Source: Candidatus Tectimicrobiota bacterium (GTDB lineage Bacteria; UBA8248; JACPRG01). Taken from it: DNA of 49,374 bases. Location of the stretch: positions 1-49,374 of the forward strand of contig JACPRG010000029.1 of assembly GCA_016190025.1 (NCBI GenBank), in the 5' to 3' direction. Numbering within the stretch: the first letter of the stretch is position 1; every line of letters starts with the position of its first letter. The translations under genes were made by a program, and so were the position numbers. The notes beneath the pieces are model-generated. The model was given only the letters and a program-made list of their open reading frames with translations, had not been told where the DNA came from and searched no databases. Below are positions 34,265-42,656 of this stretch, one piece after another.

Positions 34265-35995
34265 TCACCCCAACGCCCGCAGGACGCGGGCCAGTTCCGG
34301 ATCGCCCCCCGCCGGAGGGCGCCACTCCACCTGGGCCACGGCCGCGCCCTGGGCCCGCAGCGCGTCGGCGAACCAATCCGCTCCGATGTTGATCACCCGG
34401 GCGCGGGCGGGAAGCCTCACGAGCGGCTCCTCTTCGTCCATCCCGTCGGCGAGGAGACCAGCCGCCGCCACGGCCAGTCCCGTAACCGCCGCCGCCCGGG
34501 CGTTGTCCCGCTCGACGATCACACCGGCGGCGCGGAGCTTGCGCTCCTGCTCTCCCCCGCCCTGCGGGTCCGGGTCCAGCCCGCACAGGGACGCGACGCA
34601 GGCCAGGCGCCTCCCCTCCGAGGACGCGCGCGCCATCGCCCGCTCCGCCGCGGGGGCCAGGACCCCCGCCGGGTCGGGATGGGCCCCGTGGCCCAGGACC
34701 ACGTCGAAGAGGATGACGCCGACCCGGGGGTCCGCCGCTTCGGTCTCGATGCGCCCGGCCTGAAACGCCGGGTCGATCATCGGGTGGGGCCGCCCGACGG
34801 TGTACTCGTCGGCGCCCAGATCGACGATGCGGTGTCCCCCCGAAACGGGGGTCTGGAGGGGGCCGGCGAGGTTGGACTGAAGGCCGGGCAGAAGAGCGGA
34901 CAGGATCGCGCAGGCCTCCTGCGCCAGCGTGCCGCCCGCGAAGAGGCCCCGGAGGAAACTCTCGCGGGGGAGGCCACCGGCCAGCCGGCCGGCGGTCGCC
35001 CAGGCGGAGGGTCCCGCGGTCCTCTCTTCCGGACCTTCGGCCAGATGGGCGGCCAGCTCCGCCGCGTGGCCGAGGGAGACCGCCGGAGCCGCCCCCGCGG
35101 CCCGGACCAACCCGGGATGCACGCCGACCAGGTACGCGACAACGGGTTTTCCGCAGGCCCCCGATTGCTCCTTTCGGGGGCAGGCCCCGATCTCTGAAAA
35201 AAGCCGGGCGAGCGTCCCGGGTCCCGGGGCCTTCGAAACCAGGACGATGACCCGGGTGGCCTCGTCCCGGCCCAGGGCCCGGAGGCCCTGGATCAGGGTG
35301 ATCGCCCCGACGGCCCCGGAGGCGTCCCGGCTCCCGGTGCCGATGATGTGGGAGACGCCGAGGCCCCTTTCGCCCAGGGCGACGGAAACGGCCTGCGCGC
35401 CCGTCCCCGAGGCGGCCACAATCCCGACCTCTCCCTTGGAGACGACGTTGACGAACCCGAGGCCCGCCCCGCCCAGAAAGGCCGTCCCGCAATCGGGGCC
35501 CATCACGAGGAGGCCCCGCGCGCGGGCGAGCCGCTTGAGATCGACCTCGTCCTCGAGCGGGACATTGTCGCTGAAGAGGAAGACGTGGAGACCGGCCTCC
35601 AGGGCCCGCCTCGCCTCGGAGCCGGCGTATTCGCCGGGAACGGAGATGAGGGCCACGTTGGCGCCGGGGAGGGCGGACAGGGCCGAGCGAAGGGTCTTGC
35701 AGACCCCCCCGGCGGGGGTGTGGGGCCGGCTCAGGAGGTCCTCGGCGCGCGCCAGCGCGTCCGACAGGGCCTCCGCGGTGGCGGCGGAAACCGCGATGAT
35801 CAGGTCGTTGGGCTTCGCCTCCCTCCCCTCGGGGGTCAGCAGGCCGCCCTCCTCCAACAGGGCCACGTTCGCGGGCGTCGCCATGACGACCCCGATCCGC
35901 TCGACACCGGGGATCTGCCGCAGGGCCTCTCCGATCCTCAGCAGGCGCACCGAATCCTGATAGTGGTTCCGCTTGACGAGATTCCGGCGGGGCAT
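34265..35995 (-). CDS. fdrA: FdrA-like acyl-CoA synthetase-fold protein (carbamoyltransferase subunit)
   Basis: A 576-residue FdrA-type protein, built on the succinyl-CoA synthetase alpha fold. A CoA-binding-like Rossmann domain (GIVAASGTGAQAVSVALGERGLGVSHIIGTGSRD) follows an N-terminal domain with RIGVVMATPANVALLEEGG, and the C-terminus has DVVLGHGAHPDPAGVLAPA. The protein lacks the ATP-grasp domain, so it does not work as a normal ligase. In E. coli, FdrA is a subunit of oxamate carbamoyltransferase. The start is the ATG of MPRRNLVKRN, 5 bases after the stop of the upstream amidohydrolase gene; longer frames extend back into that gene. Position between a cytosine-deaminase-like enzyme and DUF1116 suggests it acts on a carbamoylated product of ring opening. 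Low similarity to true succinyl-CoA synthetases is expected for this family. Confidence 0.88.
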   Translation of the reverse strand: MPRRNLVKRNHYQDSVRLLRIGEALRQIPGVERIGVVMATPANVALLEEGGLLTPEGREAKPNDLIIAVSAATAEALSDALARAEDLLSRPHTPAGGVCKTLRSALSALPGANVALISVPGEYAGSEARRALEAGLHVFLFSDNVPLEDEVDLKRLARARGLLVMGPDCGTAFLGGAGLGFVNVVSKGEVGIVAASGTGAQAVSVALGERGLGVSHIIGTGSRDASGAVGAITLIQGLRALGRDEATRVIVLVSKAPGPGTLARLFSEIGACPRKEQSGACGKPVVAYLVGVHPGLVRAAGAAPAVSLGHAAELAAHLAEGPEERTAGPSAWATAGRLAGGLPRESFLRGLFAGGTLAQEACAILSALLPGLQSNLAGPLQTPVSGGHRIVDLGADEYTVGRPHPMIDPAFQAGRIETEAADPRVGVILFDVVLGHGAHPDPAGVLAPAAERAMARASSEGRRLACVASLCGLDPDPQGGGEQERKLRAAGVIVERDNARAAAVTGLAVAAAGLLADGMDEEEPLVRLPARARVINIGADWFADALRAQGAAVAQVEWRPPAGGDPELARVLRALG

Positions 35996-36000
35996 GGGTT

Positions 36001-37248
36001 TCAGGTGAGCCGATGGAGCCGGGTCTGGGTGAGGCTCTCCGCCGCGACCCGCCCCCGGCGGATCACATAGCGCCGCCCCGGCTGGAGGCGGAAGGCCTGC
36101 GCTACGGTCTCCGCCTCCTCCAGGATCACCAGGTCCGCCCGGCACCCCACCTCGAGGCCGTAGCCCTCCAGCCGCAGGGCCCGGGCCGCGTTCACCGTGA
36201 TGGCGTCGTAGGCCGTCTGCAGCTGGCCCGGACGGTGGAGGTGGGCGGCGTGGGCGAGGAAGCTCCCCACCTCCAGCATGTCCGCCCGGCCGAAGGGGTA
36301 GTAAGGGTCGCTCACGTCGTCCTGGGCGCACGTGACGTTCACCCCCGCTTCCAGCAGGTCGCGCACCCGCGTGATGCCCCGCGGGCGGGGCTCGGGGGCG
36401 TGCTCGCACTTGGACACCAGGCTGACGTGGGCGTTGCAGCAAACGGAGATGTCCGCCTCTTTGACCAGCCGGATGATCCGCTCGGCCGAGAACTCGTCGT
36501 AGGAGGCCAGGCCGCAGGCGTGGCTCACCGCGACCCGCCCTTGGTAGCCCTCGGCGAGGGTCTTTAGGGCGAGCTGCTCGATGTTGCGGCAGTGAGGGGC
36601 GAGGGGCTCATCGTCCACGAGCATGTGGATGTCCGCGTCGAACCGCCTCGCGATCCGAAAGACCCGGTCGATGTGCTCCTGGGCGTAGACGCCCGAGAGC
36701 TCGAACCACGGGAACCCCCCCACCACGTCCCCGCCCATCTCCATGGCCTCGACCAGGAGCTCCTCGGCGCCCGGGTTCCGGATGAGGCCCTCCTGCGGGA
36801 ACGGGACCACCTGGATGTCGATCAGGTCGGCGTACCGCTCCTTCACCCGGAGGACCGCCTCCAGGGGAACGAGCCCGCCCACGGGACCCACGTCCACGAA
36901 GCCCCGCATCGCCGTCGTCCCGTAGCGCACCGCGAGCTCCACCACCTGGGAGGCCCGCCCGAAGACTTCCTCGGTCTTGTAGCCCCGCCGTGCTTCCAGC
37001 GTCGCGTCGATGGCCTCCTGGAAGGTCCCCCGCTCGCGGGCGGGCATGGCCTCCGCGAGGAGGGCCTTGTCCAGGTGGACATGCGGGTCCACGTAGGCCG
37101 GCGTGACCAGGCGCCCCCCCGCATCCAGCTCCAGATGGGAAGTGCCCGCGATGGAGGGGGCGATGGCCGATATCGCGCCGGAGGCGATCCCGATGTCGCA
37201 GGAAGAGCCGTCCCGGAGCCGCGCGCGACGGATCAGGGCGTCGAACAT
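36001..37248 (-). CDS. Cytosine-deaminase-like amidohydrolase (CodA family)
   Basis: A 415-residue amidohydrolase. His56 and His58 in YVDPHVHLDKAL, the Asp/His cluster of IHMLVDDEP and VSHACGLASYDE, and the QDDVSDPYYPFGRADMLEVG block closely resemble E. coli cytosine deaminase CodA (QDDVFDPWYPLGTANML). Enzymes of this group remove exocyclic amino groups from pyrimidines, creatinine or similar rings, forming NH3 and an oxo-heterocycle. The ATG used has the site GAAGAGGGGAGAAA directly before it; 25 further codons upstream read as noise. First gene of a four-gene minus-strand operon (this gene, FdrA, DUF1116, MmgE/PrpD), divergent from the hydantoinase operon. Creatinine, cytosine, 2-aminoimidazolone or a related substrate is possible. 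Confidence 0.87.
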   Translation of the reverse strand: MFDALIRRARLRDGSSCDIGIASGAISAIAPSIAGTSHLELDAGGRLVTPAYVDPHVHLDKALLAEAMPARERGTFQEAIDATLEARRGYKTEEVFGRASQVVELAVRYGTTAMRGFVDVGPVGGLVPLEAVLRVKERYADLIDIQVVPFPQEGLIRNPGAEELLVEAMEMGGDVVGGFPWFELSGVYAQEHIDRVFRIARRFDADIHMLVDDEPLAPHCRNIEQLALKTLAEGYQGRVAVSHACGLASYDEFSAERIIRLVKEADISVCCNAHVSLVSKCEHAPEPRPRGITRVRDLLEAGVNVTCAQDDVSDPYYPFGRADMLEVGSFLAHAAHLHRPGQLQTAYDAITVNAARALRLEGYGLEVGCRADLVILEEAETVAQAFRLQPGRRYVIRRGRVAAESLTQTRLHRLT

Positions 37249-37316
37249 TTTCTCCCCTCTTCTGCCGGGCCGCGCGCCTCTTCCCCGGACGGCGTCCCGG
37301 CCCGTTGGCATTTCAC

Positions 37317-37347
37317 TTGACAAAACCTCTTTTCACCCTGGTAAACT
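37317..37347 (+). promoter_or_regulatory. Candidate sigma-70 promoter for the nitrilase-hydantoinase operon
   Basis: A consensus TTGACA (37317-37322) is followed at 17 bases by GGTAAA, or at 19 by TAAACT. Transcription would start near 37354, about 50 bases before the ATG. The intergenic region is the divergent control region of the two operons. Confidence 0.5.
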
Positions 37348-37402
37348 CTGGACGAAGAGGGGGCCGTTTGTCAAGGGACCGCGCGGGTCCACGGGAGCAC
37401 AC

Positions 37403-38305
37403 ATGGGCGAACTTCAAAACACGTTGGACGTCCTCATCGTCCAGTCGGGGCCCGTGAAAAGCCCCGATCGCGTCCTAGACGACCTCCTGGCCCTTTTGGA
37501 CGAAGGCTGCCGCGAGGGGGCCCCGGACTTCGCGGTCCTGAGCGAGCTGGCGACGACGCCCAGCTTCTGCCTCACCATCGACAAGGCCCACTTCGCCCTG
37601 GCGGAGCCCCTGTCGGGACCGTCCGTCCGCCGCGTCGCCGAGGCGGCCAGGCGGCACCGGTGCCACGTCGTCCTGCCGCTCTTCGAGCGCGACGAGAAGA
37701 CCGGGGCCTACTACAACAGCGCCGTCCTCCTCGACCCCGACGGGCAGGTCGTCCCGGGCGCCCTTCCGGACGGCACGCGAGTCCCGGCGTACCGGAAGGT
37801 CCACCTCTCGGAAAACTGGAACGTCCCCCCCGGCGTGCACGAGAAGTACTACTTCCGGCCCGGCCCCGGGTTCGCGGTGTTCCCCACGCCCTTCGGCCCC
37901 GCGGGCATCCTCATCTGCTACGACCGCTCCTTTCCCGAGAGCTGGCGGACGCTCCGCCTCATGGGGGCCGCCTTCGTCTTCCTGCCCGTCCAGTCGTGGC
38001 GCTCGGAGCGGGAGGAGATGTTCTTCGTCGAGCTCCGATGCGCCGCCGTCCAGAACGGGATCTTCATCGTGTCCAGCAGCAAGGGAGGCACCGAGGACCA
38101 CGGGCGGCCCATCACCTTTTTCGGCGCCAGCTGCGTCGTCAACCCCCAGGGAGACATCCTCGTCCGGGGTCCCGCCCGGGAGGGGCCGGCGCTTGTGAGG
38201 GCCAGGCTGGACCTGGGCCAGACCCTGGACCACGCCCTCTCCCAACACTACCTGCGCGACCGCGTGCCGACGGCCTACGGGCTGGTCTCCGCGGTGTCCC
38301 CCTAG
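37403..38305 (+). CDS. Carbon-nitrogen hydrolase (nitrilase superfamily), probable carbamoylase/amidase
   Basis: A 300-residue nitrilase-superfamily protein with the full catalytic triad: Glu48 in VLSELATT, Lys132 in AYRKVHLSE and the nucleophile Cys172 in LICYDRSFPES. The family includes nitrilases, aliphatic amidases, beta-ureidopropionase and N-carbamoyl-D-amino-acid amidohydrolase. Because the next gene is a hydantoinase/dihydropyrimidinase, whose product is an N-carbamoyl amino acid, a ureidopropionase/carbamoylase role is the simplest: hydrolysis to an amino acid, CO2 and NH3. The ATG has GGGAG six bases upstream. It is the first gene of a plus-strand operon, divergent from the FdrA operon. 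An alternative role as a maleamate- or other amide hydrolase cannot be excluded. Confidence 0.88.
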   Translation: MGELQNTLDVLIVQSGPVKSPDRVLDDLLALLDEGCREGAPDFAVLSELATTPSFCLTIDKAHFALAEPLSGPSVRRVAEAARRHRCHVVLPLFERDEKTGAYYNSAVLLDPDGQVVPGALPDGTRVPAYRKVHLSENWNVPPGVHEKYYFRPGPGFAVFPTPFGPAGILICYDRSFPESWRTLRLMGAAFVFLPVQSWRSEREEMFFVELRCAAVQNGIFIVSSSKGGTEDHGRPITFFGASCVVNPQGDILVRGPAREGPALVRARLDLGQTLDHALSQHYLRDRVPTAYGLVSAVSP

Positions 38306-38363
38306 AAACGCCCCGGTCCCGACGAAACTCGGTGAAAACGGACCTTGCCGACGGAGAGAGAAG

Positions 38364-39731
38364 ATGAGCAAAACCCCTCAACCGGAAATCATCATTAAGA
38401 ACGGGCTGGTCGTCCGAGGCTCCGGCATCGACCGGTTCGATATCGCCATCTCGGGGGGAAAGGTGACGGCCCACGGAACCGACCTCCAAGGGGGAAAAGC
38501 CACCCGGGTCATCGACGCCTCGGGGCGATGGGTCCTCCCCGGCGCCCTCGACGTGCACTACCACCCCATGTACGGGGACAACCTGGCCCAAGGCTCCATC
38601 GGGGCCGCCTACGGGGGGATCACGACCATGGTCCCCTTCGTCTACGCCTACAAGGGGATGGGCCTGGAGGAGACCATCGACAAGTTCCTCGAAGGGGACG
38701 GGGCCCGCTCCACCCTGGACTTCGGCATCCACCTCGGCATCCTGGACCCGGCGGCCACCCTCGACCAGATCCCCAGGGTGTTCAAGCGCGGGGTGAACTC
38801 CATGAAATTCTTCATGGCGTACCGAAAGCGCGGCATGATGGCCGAGGACAACCTGTTCCTGCAATCGATGGAGAGCGTGGCCGCCGAGGGGGGGCTGACG
38901 ATGGTGCACGCCGAGAACGGCCTGGCCATCGACTACCTGGAGGACAAGTTCATCGCCGCGGGGAAGGTCGGGCCCGAGTGGTTCGAGCCGAGCCGCCCCA
39001 AGCGGGTCGAGTACGAGGCCGTCTACCGGGCCATCCAGCTCGCGGCCGTGGCCGGCTCATCCCTCTATCTGGTCCACATGTCCACCGGGGAGTCCGTGGA
39101 GATCATCCGGCGCGCCCGGGAGGACGAAGGGCTCCCCGTCGTGGGGGAGACCTGCCCGCAGTACCTGGAGCTGACGAACGACGAGTACCTGCGGCAGGGA
39201 CCGGTCTCCAAAATGGCGCCACCTTACCGGACGAAGTGGGACAACGAGACCCTGTGGAAGGGCCTCGCCTCCGGGGCCATCTCCACCGTCGGCAGCGACC
39301 ACTCGCCCCATCCGCGCAAGAACAAGGAGAAGGCCAACATCTTCGATGTCCCCGTGGGAACCCCCCAGGTCGAGACCATGCTCCAGGTCCTCTACGACCG
39401 CGGCGTGCACCGGGGGCGGATCACCCTCCCCCGCCTGGTCCAGGTCCTTTGCGAAAACCCGGCCAAGTGCTTCGGCCTCTACCCCCGGAAAGGGTCCCTC
39501 GACGTGGGGGCCGACGCCGACCTGGTCTTCATCGACCCGGCCCGCGCCGAGACGATCCGCGCCGAGAGGATGCACACGACGGCGGACTACAACACCTACG
39601 AGGGATGGACGTTCCTGGGGAAGCCGGTCTACTCCATGCAGCGCGGCCGGGACGTCCTGGTGGACGGCCGGCTCGTCGTGGACGCCGGGCGCGGGGAATT
39701 CCTCTCCGCCGGCCCGCCCGTCCTCCCTTGA
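38364..39731 (+). CDS. Dihydropyrimidinase/hydantoinase
   Basis: A 455-residue cyclic amidohydrolase. Metal ligands are H65 and H67 in LDVHYHPMYGDN, the carbamylated Lys148 in NSMKFFMAYRK (cf. SFKMFMAY in hydantoinases), His in MVHAENG, His in YLVHMSTG and Asp in VGSDHSPH. It opens the ring of dihydropyrimidines, hydantoins or similar cyclic ureides, producing an N-carbamoyl acid. It follows the nitrilase-family gene by 58 bases with a good GGAGAGAGAAG site, and is followed by the cyclase-family gene, so ring opening and carbamoyl hydrolysis are encoded together. The substrate loop SAMPPYRTKWDNETLW-like (SKMAPPYRTKWDNETLW) is of the hydantoinase/dihydropyrimidinase type rather than allantoinase. 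Confidence 0.92.
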   Translation: MSKTPQPEIIIKNGLVVRGSGIDRFDIAISGGKVTAHGTDLQGGKATRVIDASGRWVLPGALDVHYHPMYGDNLAQGSIGAAYGGITTMVPFVYAYKGMGLEETIDKFLEGDGARSTLDFGIHLGILDPAATLDQIPRVFKRGVNSMKFFMAYRKRGMMAEDNLFLQSMESVAAEGGLTMVHAENGLAIDYLEDKFIAAGKVGPEWFEPSRPKRVEYEAVYRAIQLAAVAGSSLYLVHMSTGESVEIIRRAREDEGLPVVGETCPQYLELTNDEYLRQGPVSKMAPPYRTKWDNETLWKGLASGAISTVGSDHSPHPRKNKEKANIFDVPVGTPQVETMLQVLYDRGVHRGRITLPRLVQVLCENPAKCFGLYPRKGSLDVGADADLVFIDPARAETIRAERMHTTADYNTYEGWTFLGKPVYSMQRGRDVLVDGRLVVDAGRGEFLSAGPPVLP

Positions 39732-39759
39732 GCCGGACCGAACGGAAGGAGACGAGCCG

Positions 39760-40512
39760 ATGCGCTTGATCGATCTCTCCCAGCCCTGGTCGTCCGACAC
39801 GCCCGCCTTTCCCTCGGACGAAAACCCCACCATCCAGTGGGTCAAGCGCCTGCCCAAGGACCGGACCTACGGGCAGCGGATCACGACGACGCTGCACGCG
39901 GGGACACACATGGACGCCCCCCTCCACTGGGTCAGCGGGGCCCGGGACGTCGCCGGCCTGGAGCTCCACAAGCTCTACCGGTCGGGGGTCGTGGCCGACG
40001 TGAGCGACGAGCTGGGCGACTACGGGGTGATCCTCCCCGAGCACATCACCCGGAAGGTGGACGTCCAGGAGGGCGACATCCTCCTCATCCACACCGGCTA
40101 CCACGACACGTACTTCTGCGGGAGCCGGCCGGACGAGGAGGCCTACTTCCTCAAGCACTCGGGCGGGGCCCGGGGGCTGGCCGAATGGGTCGTGGACATG
40201 AAGCTGGCCTGGGTGGGAATCGACGCCGGCTCCCTCGATCACCCCATGAACTCCGTCCTCCGGCTCTGGCGTCCGGACTGCGCCCGGGAGGCCGAGCGGG
40301 TCCTCGGCAAGCCGCTGGGCGAACTGTTCCCCGAAGAAGACATGCAGATCATGCACACCCATCTGTTCAAGCACGACGTCTACATGGCCGAGAACATCGG
40401 GGGGGACATCGACCGGGTCCTCAACCAGCGGGTGGACGTCTGCGCATTCCCGTGGAAGTTCGTGGGGGGCGAGGCGGCCATGTGCCGCATCGTCGCCGTC
40501 CTCCCCGATTGA
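39760..40512 (+). CDS. Cyclase-family metal-dependent hydrolase (kynurenine formamidase/isatin hydrolase-like)
   Basis: A 250-residue protein of the cyclase family (Pfam cyclase), with the metal-binding motif HAGTHMDAPLHW and the later TGYHDTYF and GIDAGSLDHP. The family includes kynurenine formamidase, isatin hydrolase and antibiotic cyclases, which cleave an amide or lactam bond with Mn or Zn. Here it could open a lactam ring or hydrolyse a formyl or oxo amide made in the pathway. The start codon overlaps nothing; GGAAGGAGACGAGCC precedes it. It stands between the hydantoinase and the IclR regulator in the plus-strand operon. The C-terminus (VCAFPWKFVGGEAAMCRIVAVL) is the family's typical end. 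Confidence 0.88.
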   Translation: MRLIDLSQPWSSDTPAFPSDENPTIQWVKRLPKDRTYGQRITTTLHAGTHMDAPLHWVSGARDVAGLELHKLYRSGVVADVSDELGDYGVILPEHITRKVDVQEGDILLIHTGYHDTYFCGSRPDEEAYFLKHSGGARGLAEWVVDMKLAWVGIDAGSLDHPMNSVLRLWRPDCAREAERVLGKPLGELFPEEDMQIMHTHLFKHDVYMAENIGGDIDRVLNQRVDVCAFPWKFVGGEAAMCRIVAVLPD

Positions 40513-40520
40513 CGGGCCGC

Positions 40521-41435
40521 ATGGATAGTGAGCCTGGGGTGAGCGCGCTCTCATCAGGGGCCAAGTCCCGGCGGGGAACGCAACGGGGACCGAGATCCAA
40601 GGCCGAGAAGAGCGGCTACCTGATCCAGTCGCTGGCCAAGGGCCTTCAGGTCCTCGAGTGCTTCCTGAGGGAACGCGGCGCGTGCCGCCTTACCGATGTG
40701 GCCGAGGCCCTGCGGCTCGACAAGAGCACCGTCCTGCGGTACTGCGCGACGCTCGAGTCCCTCGGCTACCTCGGCCACGACCCCTCCACGAAGGCCTACT
40801 CCCTCGGGCCCCGCGCCTTCGACATCGGCTACGCGGTGCTCTCCAGAAACGACCTCCGGGCGACCATCCGGTCCTGGCTGCACCTGCTCGCCGCCGAGTT
40901 CGACGGGAGCGCCAGCATGGCGGTTTTGCGGGGGGCTTCCATCGTCTACGTGGACCGGGCCGTGGCGGAGAGCGCCCTCACCTACAGCATCCCCCTCGGG
41001 ACGAGCCTGCCCGCCCACCGGACGTCCATCGGCACGTGCCTGCTGGCCGAGCTCTCTGAAGAAGAGCTGGAAGCCGCCCTCGCCCGGATACGCGAGGCGG
41101 ACCCTGACTTCACGCCCGCCCGGGCCGAAGAGCTCCGGCAGAAACTGAGGCGCGCCCGCAAGCGGGGCTACGCCCTGAACATCGAGGAGTTTCGCCGGGG
41201 GCTCTCGTCGGTCGCCGCCCCGGTGAGGGACCCCGTCACGAACGCCGTCCTGGGCGGGATCAACGTCGCGGGACACAGCTCCGACCTCACCCGAGACCGC
41301 CTGGAAAAGGAGGTCGCCCCCGTCCTGGTCGAGATCGCCCGGCGCATCACCCGGAACGAGCCGGCCTCCGGGGTCCTGCCGACGCCCTCCCTCCCCCAGG
41401 TCAAAACGGCCAGACGCCGCAAAGGGGGACGCTGA
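40521..41435 (+). CDS. IclR-family transcriptional regulator
   Basis: A 304-residue IclR-type protein. After a basic, probably disordered N-terminus comes a winged helix (YLIQSLAKGLQVLECFLRERGACRLTDVAEALRLDKSTVLRYCATLESLGYL), then the ligand-binding domain (LRATIRSWLHLLAAEFDGSASMAVL, IVYVDRAVAESALTYSIPLGTSLPAHRTSIG) and a basic tail (TARRRKGGR). IclR regulators sense aromatic or small organic acids and control catabolic operons. It is 8 bases after the cyclase stop and thus the last gene of the operon, so it is likely to be autoregulated along with the hydantoinase and the divergent CodA-FdrA unit. The tail and N-terminus are longer than the usual 250-270 residues. Confidence 0.92.
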   Translation: MDSEPGVSALSSGAKSRRGTQRGPRSKAEKSGYLIQSLAKGLQVLECFLRERGACRLTDVAEALRLDKSTVLRYCATLESLGYLGHDPSTKAYSLGPRAFDIGYAVLSRNDLRATIRSWLHLLAAEFDGSASMAVLRGASIVYVDRAVAESALTYSIPLGTSLPAHRTSIGTCLLAELSEEELEAALARIREADPDFTPARAEELRQKLRRARKRGYALNIEEFRRGLSSVAAPVRDPVTNAVLGGINVAGHSSDLTRDRLEKEVAPVLVEIARRITRNEPASGVLPTPSLPQVKTARRRKGGR

Positions 41436-41525
41436 GGCGGGGAAAGGTGAGGTCCGCGGGCTCGCAGGCCGATCCGGTTCGGATTCAGGGACGGCGGGGC
41501 GGAAGGCGAAAAAGGGGGATGTCCG

Positions 41526-42134
41526 CTAGTTGTGCTCCGTGGGACCGATGATCGTAATCCCCTCGAGCCTCTCGACGTAGCGGGCGAAGGTGTAGACGTC
41601 CTCCATCCCGTCCCGATGCTTGCGCGTCAGGTTCGGCTCGACCACGGGCTCCACCTTCGCGCTGATCAGGTACAGGTCCCGCCCCGCGAGGCCCATGCGG
41701 CAGTGCTTCTCGAACTCGGCCAGGCCCCGGACGGTGTGGGCGTGCTCGATCCCCGCGCCCCGCGCCACGGCCGCGATGTCGACGATCCCCTTCGCCGTGT
41801 GGGTCGGCGGCCCGCCGATGGACAGGTAGCACTCGTTGTCCCAGACCACCACCAGGAGGTTGCCCGGCCGCTCGTTCGCCAGGGTCGCCAGGATGCCCAG
41901 ATTCAGCAGGATCCCCCCGTCGGTGTCCAGGGAGACGATCTTCCGGTGGGGGAGTCCCATGGCGAGACCGAAGGCCTGGGCCGTCACGCAGCCGAGCTGC
42001 TGCTGGAACAAGCTGGCGTCCTTCATGTGGGGCGCGGCGTTGTACCACTCGTCCACCGAGCCCCCCAGGCTCAGGATGACGAGCTCCTCTTTCAGCAGGG
42101 AGCCGAGGGCCTTCATGCAGTCGTAGCGTCTCAT
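41526..42134 (-). CDS. Thiamine-diphosphate decarboxylase, beta subunit (sulfopyruvate/phosphonopyruvate decarboxylase-like)
   Basis: A 202-residue protein that corresponds to the C-terminal PP-binding half of a TPP-dependent decarboxylase. The TPP/Mg motif is SLDTDGGILLNLGILATLAN and runs to the VVVWDNECYLSIGG end (Asp72, Asn100). Split decarboxylases of this layout include sulfopyruvate decarboxylase (ComE in methanogens) and bacterial phosphonopyruvate decarboxylase-like proteins. The remaining C-terminus (AEFEKHCRMGLAGRDLYLISAKVEP) matches the family. Its ATG overlaps the alpha-subunit stop by 4 bases (ATGA), so the two are made together. No sulfonate or phosphonate genes are nearby; the substrate is more likely a 2-oxo acid of the ring-degradation pathway. 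Confidence 0.87.
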   Translation of the reverse strand: MRRYDCMKALGSLLKEELVILSLGGSVDEWYNAAPHMKDASLFQQQLGCVTAQAFGLAMGLPHRKIVSLDTDGGILLNLGILATLANERPGNLLVVVWDNECYLSIGGPPTHTAKGIVDIAAVARGAGIEHAHTVRGLAEFEKHCRMGLAGRDLYLISAKVEPVVEPNLTRKHRDGMEDVYTFARYVERLEGITIIGPTEHN

Positions 42135-42631
42135 TCCACGGCGCTCCCGGCGAGGACCACGGCCGCGTGGTATTTCGAGGTGTACGCGTGGACGTAGGCC
42201 TTCCGGATGGCCCCCCGGATCTGCCCCGCCTCCTGACAGACGCGGTACGGGATGCGGAGCGCCTGGAGGAGAGGCTCCATGGTGAGGCCGTGGGGGATGC
42301 CCCACCAGTTGGGCTCCCCCAGGTCTCCCCGGTAGCTCATGATCATGACCACCGGGATGCCGGCGCCCATTCCGATCCGGGCGAGGGGCTCCACCGCCAC
42401 GCGGAGCCCGGAATTCTCCATGATGAGGGCGGCCTTTTTCCCCGAAAGCCAGACCCCGGCGCAGATGGCCGCCCCCTCCCCCTCGTTCGTGACGGGGACG
42501 GCCCGGATCTCGGGGTCGCGCTCGACGGCCGGGTACAGCTCTTTCAACAGCGACTCCGGCAGGTAGCAGACGACGCTGACCCCGGCCTCCTTGAGGCCCT
42601 CAATCACTTCCCGGACGGCGGACTCGCGCAA
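42131..42631 (-). CDS. Thiamine-diphosphate decarboxylase, alpha subunit (sulfopyruvate decarboxylase-like)
   Basis: A 166-residue protein equivalent to the N-terminal PYR half. The TPP-activating Glu lies in VPVTNEGEGAAICAGVWLSGK (probably Glu50 or Glu52). VVMIMSYRGDLGEPNWWG and the TMEPLLQALRIPYR stretch are shared with the sulfopyruvate decarboxylase alpha family. The start is a TTG, with the strong site GGAGGAGG just upstream; no ATG is available at the family's usual start. The gene follows the 2Fe-2S subunit by 25 bases. Only with the beta subunit would it form a complete active site. Confidence 0.87.
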   Translation of the reverse strand: MRESAVREVIEGLKEAGVSVVCYLPESLLKELYPAVERDPEIRAVPVTNEGEGAAICAGVWLSGKKAALIMENSGLRVAVEPLARIGMGAGIPVVMIMSYRGDLGEPNWWGIPHGLTMEPLLQALRIPYRVCQEAGQIRGAIRKAYVHAYTSKYHAAVVLAGSAVE

Positions 42632-42656
42632 AAAGAAGCCTCCTCCCCGTTCCCTG

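Noticed and set aside
35996..36442. N-terminal extension of FdrA by about 150 codons
   Set aside because: It overlaps the amidohydrolase gene in another frame and is made of Pro/Gly/Arg-rich noise; the FdrA family starts near MPRRN.
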